From positions 62,001 to 126,000 of the forward strand of contig DEMS01000027.1 of NCBI GenBank assembly GCA_002359315.1: DNA of 64,000 bases, in the 5' to 3' direction. Shown here in pieces: positions 1-8,400 of the stretch. Origin of the DNA: Bacteroidetes bacterium UBA2664 (GTDB lineage: Bacteria; Bacteroidota; Rhodothermia; Balneolales; Balneolaceae). The notes under the pieces were generated by a model, which made no database searches, was not told where the DNA came from, and worked only from the letters and a program-made list of their open reading frames with translations. Position 1 is the first letter of the stretch. Every line of letters begins with the position of its first letter. The position numbers and the translations under genes were made by a program.

Positions 1-303
1 AGAAGAAGTCACGTCATCCGGATTCAATTCCATCGTTACTTCATCAAGCTCCAGTTTAAAGACATGATGCAGTGCAGAGAATATCGCATTTAATTGGGTT
101 TCATTGAGAAGTGAAGGGGTACCGCCGCCAATGTAAAGGGTGTTATATATCGGAGCTGAATAGTCGGTTTCTCTATAAAAGAGGATCTCATCAACCAAAG
201 CATCCACGAAAGGCTGCTTTAACTGTTTTCGGGTAGAAAAGTAGAATTCACAATAACTACAGGCCTGTTTGCAGAAGGGTATGTGAATATATAAGCCGTT
301 CAT
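1..303 (-). CDS. hemW: HemW-like radical SAM heme chaperone, N-terminal part (cut by window edge)
   Basis: Only the first 101 codons lie in the window; the rest continues beyond position 1. The protein opens with LYIHIPFCKQACSYCEF, which holds the CxxxCxxC iron-sulfur motif (Cys11, Cys15, Cys18) of radical SAM enzymes, followed by the SAM-binding IGGGTPS motif near residue 65 and an ELNPDD motif near residue 95. The residue two after the last cysteine is Phe, not Cys, which fits HemW rather than the oxygen-independent coproporphyrinogen oxidase HemN, whose cluster motif has an extra Cys there. HemW inserts heme into target proteins. The start is the ATG at 301-303, only four residues before the conserved beta strand. 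The subfamily call rests on the N-terminus alone. Confidence 0.85.
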   Translation of the reverse strand, partial: MNGLYIHIPFCKQACSYCEFYFSTRKQLKQPFVDALVDEILFYRETDYSAPIYNTLYIGGGTPSLLNETQLNAIFSALHHVFKLELDEVTMELNPDDVTSS

Positions 304-488
304 CAAGTGTGAGTCGTGAAAAATGAGAATTGCTTCATAGAAAATAGAACTACCGGGCTGATCAAATCATGAGTGGCCCGTCGGGTCTTAAAAATTAAAT
401 AAATGTATTTAGCCCTGTGATTCGTGGGACCTGAACATAAATATACAGTTACGCTTGATAACTGTAAGGCAATTCTATCTATAAGCAG

Positions 489-1034
489 TTAATCTGCGTC
501 ATAGAATGGGTTTTTGTCGTACCGGTCAACTTGTCGATATGTACGTTGATAAGCAACATAGTTGGAAGCATATTTTCCAATTGATTGGATCTCATCGGCA
601 CTCAATTTCCGAACTTGTTTTACCGGTGAACCCATGTAAAGATAGCCGGATTCTAATTTTTTCCCGGGTGGAACCAGACTCCCGGCAGCGATGATCACAT
701 CCGATTCAATAATAGCTTTATCTAAGACGGTCGCGTGTATACCTACAAGAACCCGATCCCGGATCGTGCAGCCGTGAACCATCGCATTATGGCCGATCGT
801 AACGTCATTCCCGATTATCGTAGGGCCATCTTGATTCATTACGTGGATAGAACTGTTATCCTGAACATTTGTCCGGTTGCCAATCGTAATTTTATTGACA
901 TCTCCACGAATGGTGACGTTAAACCAGACAGAACTTTCAGTTCCAATTGTAACATCTCCGATGATATCAGCGCTTGGAGCGATAAAGACTGTTTCATCGA
1001 ATTGTGGAGAACGATTCAGAAATTCGTAAATCAT
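489..1034 (-). CDS. Gamma carbonic anhydrase family protein (left-handed beta-helix)
   Basis: A 181-residue protein made mostly of hexapeptide repeats of the left-handed beta-helix fold (for example ADIIGDVTIG, NKITIGNRTNVQDN, TIIGNDVTIGHNA). Three histidines at positions 64 (SSIHV), 82 and 87 (IGHNAMVHGC) match the three zinc or iron ligands of gamma carbonic anhydrases, including the five-residue spacing of the last two. The length and lack of an acidic loop resemble the compact YrdA/CaiE/PaaY-type members, many of which have no measured anhydrase activity, so carbon dioxide hydration is possible but not certain. It is cytoplasmic, with no signal peptide. It lies between hemW and a DsbA-like gene on the same strand but with gaps too large to claim an operon. 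Confidence 0.9.
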   Translation of the reverse strand: MIYEFLNRSPQFDETVFIAPSADIIGDVTIGTESSVWFNVTIRGDVNKITIGNRTNVQDNSSIHVMNQDGPTIIGNDVTIGHNAMVHGCTIRDRVLVGIHATVLDKAIIESDVIIAAGSLVPPGKKLESGYLYMGSPVKQVRKLSADEIQSIGKYASNYVAYQRTYRQVDRYDKNPFYDAD

Positions 1035-1099
1035 GGGATTCGAAAGATAAGGATCGAAATTCCCGCAAAGGGATAGATTGCCTAGCGGGAATTGAAAAG

Positions 1100-1726
1100 T
1101 TAATCTCTGTACATATAGAGTTCTACAATCGACTTGTACTGTTCGTAAGATTGCGGAAGCTGTCGCAGTTTATGTCCATCGATAAAAATAGATGGGGTTG
1201 AATTCACCGTACGCCTTCTGCCCTCCAGGCTGTGAGACTCAATGGTCTGTGCGACCTCTTCAGAGTCAAAATCGGCCATAAACTGCTCCATATCCAGGTC
1301 GATCTGTTCAGCTAAGTCTATAAAATATTGCCGTGCATCAACCTGTGCCGGCGACCAATCTGCCTGAAATTCATAGGCTAAATCGTGCATATCATAAAAT
1401 CTGCCTTGTTGTCTGGCGGCTTCTACAGCACGGTGTGCAATTTCACTGTGGGGAAATGATCCTAACACAAAATGGCGATGAGTCAATATCACATTTTCAC
1501 CATACTCTCTGCCAATTTGCTGATTGAGCGGATCATACATTTTGCAAGCCGGACATGAATAATCACTGTAAATCAATATTTCAATGGTTCTGGCTGTCCG
1601 TTCAGTTGTTTCAGATTCAGATGAAGTACCGTTACCGTCAGTAAATACTCCGGAGAAATAAAGAGCTGCCACTGCGATGCCGACAACTACAAAAAAAGCG
1701 ATGATTTGATTTGATAACTTATTCAT
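1100..1726 (-). CDS. DsbA-family thioredoxin-fold protein, membrane anchored
   Basis: A 208-residue protein with an N-terminal hydrophobic segment at about residues 8-27 followed by a Ser/Thr/Glu-rich spacer, then a thioredoxin-fold domain. The redox motif CPAC is at residues 58-61 (YSDYSCPACKMY), and the cis-proline loop is seen as NSTPSIFIDG near residue 178. The helical insertion between these two is typical of DsbA/BdbD-type proteins. It probably acts outside the cytoplasmic membrane as a thiol-disulfide oxidant or as an electron-handling thioredoxin. No DsbB partner is visible nearby. The ATG at 1726 gives a short basic N-terminus before the membrane segment, as expected of an anchor or uncleaved signal. 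Confidence 0.87.
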   Translation of the reverse strand: MNKLSNQIIAFFVVVGIAVAALYFSGVFTDGNGTSSESETTERTARTIEILIYSDYSCPACKMYDPLNQQIGREYGENVILTHRHFVLGSFPHSEIAHRAVEAARQQGRFYDMHDLAYEFQADWSPAQVDARQYFIDLAEQIDLDMEQFMADFDSEEVAQTIESHSLEGRRRTVNSTPSIFIDGHKLRQLPQSYEQYKSIVELYMYRD

Positions 1727-1777
1727 TTCTATACTAATGTGGAATTTTGATTAAGGGGAAAGATAACATCTTTTAAA

Positions 1778-1854
1778 GTGAAAAGTGAAAAGTGAAAAGT
1801 GAAAAGTGAAAAGTGAAAAGTGAAAAGTGAAAAGTGAAAAGTGAAAAGTGAAAA
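1778..1854 (+). repeat. Perfect 7-bp tandem array, GTGAAAA x 11
   Basis: Eleven uninterrupted copies of GTGAAAA (77 bp) lie upstream of the DsbA-like gene. The following 95 bases up to the end of sufE are GC-richer and contain small inverted pieces (CTACG...CGTAG and CCCGATCCCTCGGG) but no gene. The same heptamer recurs at 5261-5288. A perfect array of this length is likely to vary in copy number between strains. Confidence 0.95.
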
Positions 1855-1949
1855 GTCTCTACTACGCTAAAGCTTCGTAGAGCAGGGAGAAGCTGGAGCG
1901 GCAGCGACAGTCCCGATCCCTCGGGGTGATACGGGAGTAGACAGGGAAC

Positions 1950-2378
1950 TTAATTCTGCCCCAGTTTACTCTTATAAGCCATGGCGTAAATTTTCATCTG
2001 CTTAACCATCGAGGCCAATCCGTTCGATCGGGTAGGAGATAGATGATCTTCCATGCCGATCTCTTTTATAAAAGCCGGACTGGTATTTAGTATAGCATCC
2101 GGTGTTTCGCCCGAATAAAATTGTACCAAAAGAGCGACCAGGCCTTTTGTGATGGCTGCATCACTGTCCGCATAAAAATTTACTTTATCATCTTCTAAAT
2201 CAGTAACAAGCCATACTTGTGATTGGCAGCCCCGGACAAGATTTTCATCGATTTTTTTTGCTTCATCAATGGGGTCTAACTTTTGGCCCAATTTTATGAT
2301 GTATTTATATCTTTCCGGCCAGTCGCCCAATAGATTAAACTGGCGAATAATCCGATCCTGTTTTTCTTCTATAGTCAT
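1950..2378 (-). CDS. sufE: SufE family Fe-S cluster assembly sulfur acceptor
   Basis: This 142-residue protein matches SufE over its full length. Cys51 in RGCQSQVW is the sulfur-accepting cysteine, at the same position as in E. coli SufE. The C-terminal SPTRSNGLASMVKQMK stretch is also a family signature. SufE takes persulfide sulfur from the cysteine desulfurase SufS and passes it to the SufBCD scaffold in the cytoplasm. No other suf gene is in the window, so sufE is detached from its operon here. The start follows from the family length; the protein is acidic and lacks targeting signals. Confidence 0.95.
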   Translation of the reverse strand: MTIEEKQDRIIRQFNLLGDWPERYKYIIKLGQKLDPIDEAKKIDENLVRGCQSQVWLVTDLEDDKVNFYADSDAAITKGLVALLVQFYSGETPDAILNTSPAFIKEIGMEDHLSPTRSNGLASMVKQMKIYAMAYKSKLGQN

Positions 2379-2435
2379 TGTGATAATAATTCAATATCAA
2401 TCTTGAAATTCAGGACAGTATAGTATTATATAAAC

Positions 2436-3701
2436 TTAACTGTTCGACTTTGTCATTGCCGATGATATTTCAGTCGATACAGATCCTTTGATTTCTTCGA
2501 CAACTGCATTAGCGGAATCCCAAACCGGTTTTGCATAATCTATAACGACGATATAGTCTCCATTCTTGCCCTTAATCCTGAATTGTTCTGTACTGGGCTT
2601 GCCCTCTAAAACCAGCTTCAAGTGAGCGTGTACCTTCTTTAAATCTTCCGGATGTACGATCTCTTCAAGATTGAGACCGGATGGATTACCGGAAGGGATA
2701 CCGGTTATGTTTTGGAAGGTATCGGAGAGATATTTGAAACGAAAACTATTTTTTCCTTCCGGTAAAATGCTATATCGAAAGTCCTTATCGACATCAAACA
2801 TCTTCTCAATATTTGAGTTGCGCATTTTAAGGATTGCCATGATGCGTTTTTGAAGCGATTTATTTTCGAAAGAAGCCCGCAAGATCGTTTGGTCATCGAT
2901 GGTCAATAGCCTGGTTTTAATATTGACCTCAATTTCAGTTCCTTTTTTATTAACCAGAACCAGGTTAAAAGAGATATTTTCAAAATCACTGGGTTTAAAT
3001 TTGTCGAATTTATGTTTAAACGATTCGATCTGTTCTTCAGCCAGGAGCTCCCAGATTTTTTTCATTTTGAGTTCATCCTCATCAAATCCTGTCAGATCTC
3101 TGAATGCTTTATTTGAAGTGATGATATTTCCCTGAACATCAATATCTACCAACGTTTTTTTCGACTCTTCCTTCAAGCGGTCAAATTCTACCTGTGAGTC
3201 AACAACTTTCTTCTCCGATCGTTTTCTCTCTGTAATGTCATGTTGATAAGATACCCAATGTGTAATTTCACCTTTTTCATCGGTAAGTGGGTGAATATCC
3301 CACTGATTGATAAATTCAGTTCCATCTTTTCGGTAATTAACGGTATGTCCAAAGAAAGCCTGGCCATCTTTAAGCCTCTGTTTCAGTTTATCCAGCACTG
3401 CCCGATCCGTTTTTTCACCCTGTAATATTCGGGGTGTTTTACCGATCACCTCTTCTCTGGAGTATCCCGTCATTTTTGTAAAACCATCATTCACATAGAC
3501 GATTTGCGGTCCCGGTGCTTCTAAATGAAGTGATGTGATTAAGATAGAATCATAATCACTGCTAATTGCTCTTTCCAAAAGCGATAGTCGATGATCAACG
3601 GTCTCTTTTTCATTCTTTAATTGATCAAAAAAATCGAGGAGTTTTTTATAGGACTCCTCGTTTTTACTATTAGTTTTCAGAAACTCCTTAAAATCTTTCA
3701 T
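2436..3701 (-). CDS. Orphan sensory protein with three PAS domains and no output domain
   Basis: A 421-residue soluble protein. An N-terminal helical region (about 1-45) is followed by a PAS domain with PAC motif (about 48-160), a second PAS (about 170-285) and a third (about 300-412). The first PAS has the LOV-like string GKTPRILQG where true LOV photosensors have GxNCRFLQG, so the flavin-linking cysteine is replaced and a light cycle of the LOV kind is not expected. No histidine kinase, GGDEF, HTH or phosphatase domain follows; the protein ends shortly after the third PAS. It may act by protein-protein contact with a separate kinase. Neighbours (sufE, acyl-CoA dehydrogenase) give no hint of its signal. 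Confidence 0.85.
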   Translation of the reverse strand: MKDFKEFLKTNSKNEESYKKLLDFFDQLKNEKETVDHRLSLLERAISSDYDSILITSLHLEAPGPQIVYVNDGFTKMTGYSREEVIGKTPRILQGEKTDRAVLDKLKQRLKDGQAFFGHTVNYRKDGTEFINQWDIHPLTDEKGEITHWVSYQHDITERKRSEKKVVDSQVEFDRLKEESKKTLVDIDVQGNIITSNKAFRDLTGFDEDELKMKKIWELLAEEQIESFKHKFDKFKPSDFENISFNLVLVNKKGTEIEVNIKTRLLTIDDQTILRASFENKSLQKRIMAILKMRNSNIEKMFDVDKDFRYSILPEGKNSFRFKYLSDTFQNITGIPSGNPSGLNLEEIVHPEDLKKVHAHLKLVLEGKPSTEQFRIKGKNGDYIVVIDYAKPVWDSANAVVEEIKGSVSTEISSAMTKSNS

Positions 3702-3905
3702 GATGTATTAGATTATATTGCTGAGCGAGCTTGAGCACTCCATTTTATTATAAAATTAATTTTAACTCCTTACTTGCTAGAAATATTTCTATAACAGTTT
3801 CACTACATCAAATCATTCCCGAAGAATATACATTCTTGAATTGATTAATTGAAATCGCACTCTATTGATGTTAAGAACATGCTTCTTCAAAGATAAAATG
3901 TTTAT

Positions 3906-5072
3906 CTATCCATTTAAAATGATCTTAGAGATCGTTTGAAGCTGCATATTGGAGGTCCCTTCATAAATCTTGCCAATTTTTGAATCGCGATAGAATTTCT
4001 CAACCGGATACTCTTTTACATAGCCGTAACCGCCAAAAAGATCAATTGCCATGGAACTAAGTTTTTCTGCGACTTCAGCACTGTAGTATTTAGCCATAGC
4101 TGCTTCTTTGAGAAACGGCTGACCCGCCTCTTTTATCCTGGCGGCGTTATAAACAAGCAGACGTGCCATTTCCAGTTCGATGGCCATCTGAGCCAGCTGA
4201 AACTGGACACCCTGAAAATCTGAAATCGCCTTGCCAAACTGTTTTCTCTCCTGCGTATAGGCAAGTGCAGCATCGTATGATCCCTGCGCAATGCCAATCA
4301 TCTGTGCCCCAATTCCAATTCGTCCTTCATTCAGGGTTTCAATGGCCACTTTATATCCTTTCCCAATATCCCCGAGTATATTTTCTTTTGGGACTCTTAC
4401 ATCCTCAAAAAGCAGTTCGCAGGTAGAACTCGCCCGAATTCCCAATTTATTCTCTTTTTTGGAAATGGAGAACCCCTCCATACCTCTTTCTACAATAAAA
4501 CCGGTGATTCCTTTATACCCTGCATCCGGGTTAATCGTTGCAAAAACCAGAAAAATATCGGCTTCATTTGCATTGGTAATCCATAGTTTTGTTCCGTTTA
4601 AAATGAAGTGATCCCCATCTTCTTTTGCCGAGCACTTTAAAGCAAAAGCATCACTCCCTGAACCGGCTTCGGACAGACAATATGCACCTACTTTTTCTGT
4701 TGCCAATTGGGATAAAAATCTTTCATTGATCTCCTCTGTCCCCCACCTTAAAAAAGCATTATTCACAAGTGTATTTTGTACATCCATGAAAACACCAACC
4801 GACGCATCTACCCTGGAAATCTGCTCAATCGCGAGGATACTCATAAAAAAAGTACCCCCACCGCCATTATATTTTTCCGGGACCTCAATCCCCATAAATC
4901 CCATTTCAAAAAAAGTTTTAATCAGTTCGGGATCCAGTTTTGCCGCTTCATCCATTTCTTGGACTTTTGGCTTTATGATTGTATCGGCAAACTCAGCAGC
5001 TGCATCTTTGAGCATCTGCTCATCTTCAGTGAGATGTGTAAGAGGGGCAATACGTTGAGTAGAATCAGTCAT
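3906..5072 (-). CDS. Acyl-CoA dehydrogenase (short/medium-chain type)
   Basis: A 388-residue flavoenzyme with both family signatures: AYCLSEAGSGSDA (FAD and substrate binding, about residues 131-143) and the C-terminal DLFGGYGYVKEYPVEKFYRD. The catalytic base is the Glu of KIYEGTSNMQ near residue 371, the position used by short- and medium-chain enzymes such as butyryl-CoA dehydrogenase. It oxidises acyl-CoA to trans-2-enoyl-CoA with electrons passed to ETF. It is divergent from the methylmalonyl-CoA mutase gene, which fits a shared role in fatty-acid or branched-chain amino-acid breakdown ending in propionyl-CoA; substrate length cannot be told from sequence. Confidence 0.93.
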   Translation of the reverse strand: MTDSTQRIAPLTHLTEDEQMLKDAAAEFADTIIKPKVQEMDEAAKLDPELIKTFFEMGFMGIEVPEKYNGGGGTFFMSILAIEQISRVDASVGVFMDVQNTLVNNAFLRWGTEEINERFLSQLATEKVGAYCLSEAGSGSDAFALKCSAKEDGDHFILNGTKLWITNANEADIFLVFATINPDAGYKGITGFIVERGMEGFSISKKENKLGIRASSTCELLFEDVRVPKENILGDIGKGYKVAIETLNEGRIGIGAQMIGIAQGSYDAALAYTQERKQFGKAISDFQGVQFQLAQMAIELEMARLLVYNAARIKEAGQPFLKEAAMAKYYSAEVAEKLSSMAIDLFGGYGYVKEYPVEKFYRDSKIGKIYEGTSNMQLQTISKIILNG

Positions 5073-5230
5073 TTTTAAATTTTGTTATTTTCTAATGAAT
5101 AGTATTTATTGGATCCACAATATAAGCATATGCAAGCGCTTTTCCGCAACACAATCACTTGAAAAGGTTAGGTAAGGTGTGGCTCTATTGCTATTTTTAT
5201 ATGTTGATTAGAGAATAGTATATTTTTTTG

Positions 5231-5288
5231 CTATCAGCTATCAGCTATCAGCTATCAGGAGTGAAAAGTGAAAAGTGAAAAGTGAAAA
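5231..5288 (+). repeat. Two adjacent 7-bp tandem arrays, (CTATCAG)4 then (GTGAAAA)4
   Basis: In the 365-base gap between the divergent acyl-CoA dehydrogenase and mutase genes, four perfect copies of CTATCAG (5231-5258) are followed after two bases by four perfect copies of GTGAAAA (5261-5288). The units are unrelated but both are 7 bp. The rest of the gap (5073-5230 and 5289-5437) is AT-rich, must hold both promoters, and shows no cobalamin-riboswitch-like structure that I could recognise. Confidence 0.95.
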
Positions 5289-5437
5289 ATTCAAAAAGCA
5301 GAAGTCTTTACATCGCTGTCTACTTCGCCCATGCAACGTAGACCAAGAATCCAGGATAGCAGATAAGATGGTAGGCTGGCAAGTAAGCAGGAAAGTATAT
5401 AAGCGTAGAGGTTTAATTAAGTTAATGAAATAGTATC

Positions 5438-8400
5438 GTGACAGATAAAGATCCAAATCATAAAGAATTATTTTCAGGATTCCCGCCGTCGGATAAAAAG
5501 GAATGGGAAAAGTGTGTGAAGGAGGATCTGAATCTGAATGAGCTCACGGACGAGCTTTTTTGGGATTCAGGCGAGGGAGTGGTAGCACCGCCCTATTTTA
5601 CGATTGAAGACCTGGATTCGCTAGAACTAAATGAGCATTTACGCCCGCATCAACCAAAGCAATGGTTATGCTGTGAAGCAATTTCCGGAGAGACCCCGAT
5701 AGATGCGAACCGCGCCATAAAAAAGGCTGTAAAAGGCGGGGCGGATGTTTGCTTCATTGAAGTTCAAACTGACATTCAAGATGGAAACGAAGAGCTTGAG
5801 AATAGAACGACACTCTCAACCGGAAGTGACTTTGAAAAATTGATCCATCAAGTAGATCCGGCCTGTGAATTGATCTTTCAATGTGACTCAAATTTCACTG
5901 TAACAGATGGATATTTGCAAAATTTTGGAAGGGATCGCAATGGATATCGTTTCGTTATGGATCCTTTTTCATCTTTGATTCGAAACGGATTGCAAAAAGT
6001 TGATGCAAAAGAGCAATTTCAAACCGTTGCAGATCTAATCGAGAGGAAAAATCGGTCAAAAGTGTTGCTAAATACCGCGCTCTTTAGATTTAGGGGTGCA
6101 ACCATTGTAGAAGAGTTGGCAATTGCACTCTCTATGCTGAATGAAATTATGTTGAATCTTGAGCCAAATCAGAGAGAAAGTGTGATGGATCACGTGATGA
6201 TCAAAACACTCTCGAAATCGCTCTATTTCCCGGAGATGGCTAAATTGAGAGCAATTCCAATCCTCTGGAATCTATTTGCAAAAACACACAATCAACCCGT
6301 GTCAGCCCACCCGCAAATCCTTACTGAAGTAGATCCAAAAGAAGGTTTTATCGGTGAAACAGAGAAAAATTTACTTCGATCCGTGACGAGTGCAATGAGT
6401 GCCATTGCAGGGGGTTCCGGCATGGTAATGATCAGGCCACCGGGAAAATTGCAAAAATCTACCAAAATATTACCCGCAAGAATTATCAGAAATATTCACC
6501 ATGTGTTGAGAGAAGAAGCGCATTTGGGTAAAGTTGAAGATCCTGCGGCCGGATCATATTATGTTGAATTTTTGACGCATGAGTTTGCAGAAAAATCGTG
6601 GAATCTATATAAGAAAATTGAATCAGAGGGTGGATTTATGGACTCTCTTACAGGCGGGACACTCCAAAAGTTTAATCAACTCGAACGGGGTGAAGAGGAC
6701 GATGGACGGGGTGCAATAGACGAACGGCGAAATGAAAAGGATGATGGACGAGGTGCAATAGACAATCGTCGAAATAAAGAGGACGATGGACGGGGTGGAA
6801 TAGACGAACGGCGAAATGAAAAGGATGATGAACGAGGTGAAAAAGCTGGCCGGCTAAAGAGATCTAATTTTGCAGCGAGCATTCCAGATTTCAACGTTAA
6901 TGTTAAACCCATGACTCATCAAACTGAATCTTCAGACACCAATGAAGTTTGGAGTACTCCCGAAAAAATCGATGTAAAAAAACGATTTAGTTCTGACGAC
7001 CTCGAAGGAATGTCACATCTGGAGTTTGCCGCCGGAATTCCCCCATTTCTCAGAGGGCCCTATGCCACTATGTACACACAGCGGCCATGGACAATCAGAC
7101 AGTATGCCGGGTTTTCTACAGCGGAAGAATCAAATGCTTTCTATCGAAGAAATCTGGCGGCCGGACAAAAGGGCCTCTCCGTAGCTTTTGACCTGGCTAC
7201 TCACAGGGGGTACGACTCAGATCATCCCAGGGTAACCGGTGATGTCGGAAAAGCAGGGGTAGCCATCGACTCAATTCTGGATATGAAGATTCTATTTGAT
7301 CAGATTCCACTTGATAAAATGTCGGTATCCATGACGATGAACGGCGCTGTGATCCCAATCATGGCATTCTATATTGTTGCGGCTGAGGAACAGGGGGTCT
7401 CAATTGAAAAGCTGAGCGGTACGATTCAGAATGATATTCTGAAGGAGTTTATGGTTCGAAATACTTACATCTACCCGCCGGAACCGTCTATGAGAATTAT
7501 TGGTGATATTTTTGACTACACATCAAAGAAGATGCCCCGTTTTAACAGCATCAGTGTCAGTGGATATCACATGCACGAAGCAGGCGCTCCGGCAGATCTG
7601 GAATTGGCATATACCCTTGCAAACGGACTTCAGTACGTGAGACAGGGAATCGATGCCGGTTTGGATATCGATGATTTTGCACCCCGCATCTCATTCTTTT
7701 GGGGCGTCGGTATGAATTATCATATGGAGATTGCAAAGTTACGAGCCGGCCGATTGATTTGGGCATCCCTGTTGAAACCGTTCAAGCCAAAAAACCCAAA
7801 ATCGCTTTCGCTGAGGGCGCACTGCCAGACATCCGGATACAGCTTAACCGAACAAGATCCATACAACAATATCACCCGAACAACGGTTGAAGCGATGGCG
7901 GCTGCTCTCGGCCATACGCAATCGCTGCACACGAATGCACTGGATGAGGCAATTGCACTGCCAACCGATTATTCCGCAAAAATTGCGCGTGATACTCAAA
8001 TCTATCTTCAAAAAGAGACCGGAATTACAAAGGCAATCGATCCGTGGGCGGGATCATATTATATAGAATATCTGACAGATCAAATTGTTAAGAGATCATG
8101 GAAGCTCATTCGTGAAACCGAAGAGCTGGGTGGCATGAGTAAAGCGATTGAAGCAGGAATCCCCAAAATGCGGATTGAAGAGGCCGCTGCAAGGAAACAG
8201 GCAAGGATTGATGGCGGCAAAGAGACGATTGTGGGTGTAAATAAATATCGGTTGGAAAAAGAAGATCCAATTGATATTCTAGTGGTAGATAATGAAAAAG
8301 TGCTTCAATCTCAGTTGGAGAGGCTTCAAAAACTAAAAGCAGAGCGGAATCAAACCGATGTCGATGAAACTCTGAAAGCTATTACTGAGTGCGCAAAATC

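Noticed and set aside
2436..3701. LOV-type blue-light receptor
   Set aside because: The photoactive cysteine is absent in the only LOV-like motif.
5231..5288. CRISPR-like repeat
   Set aside because: The units are contiguous 7-mers without spacers and no cas genes are present.
5073..5437. Cobalamin riboswitch before the B12-dependent mutase
   Set aside because: No GCCACTG box or recognisable long structured leader is visible.
6676..6912. Serine/arginine-rich reading frame antisense to the mutase linker
   Set aside because: It is only the complement of the 42-bp coding repeat; the sense frame is conserved on both sides and the antisense has no supporting signal.
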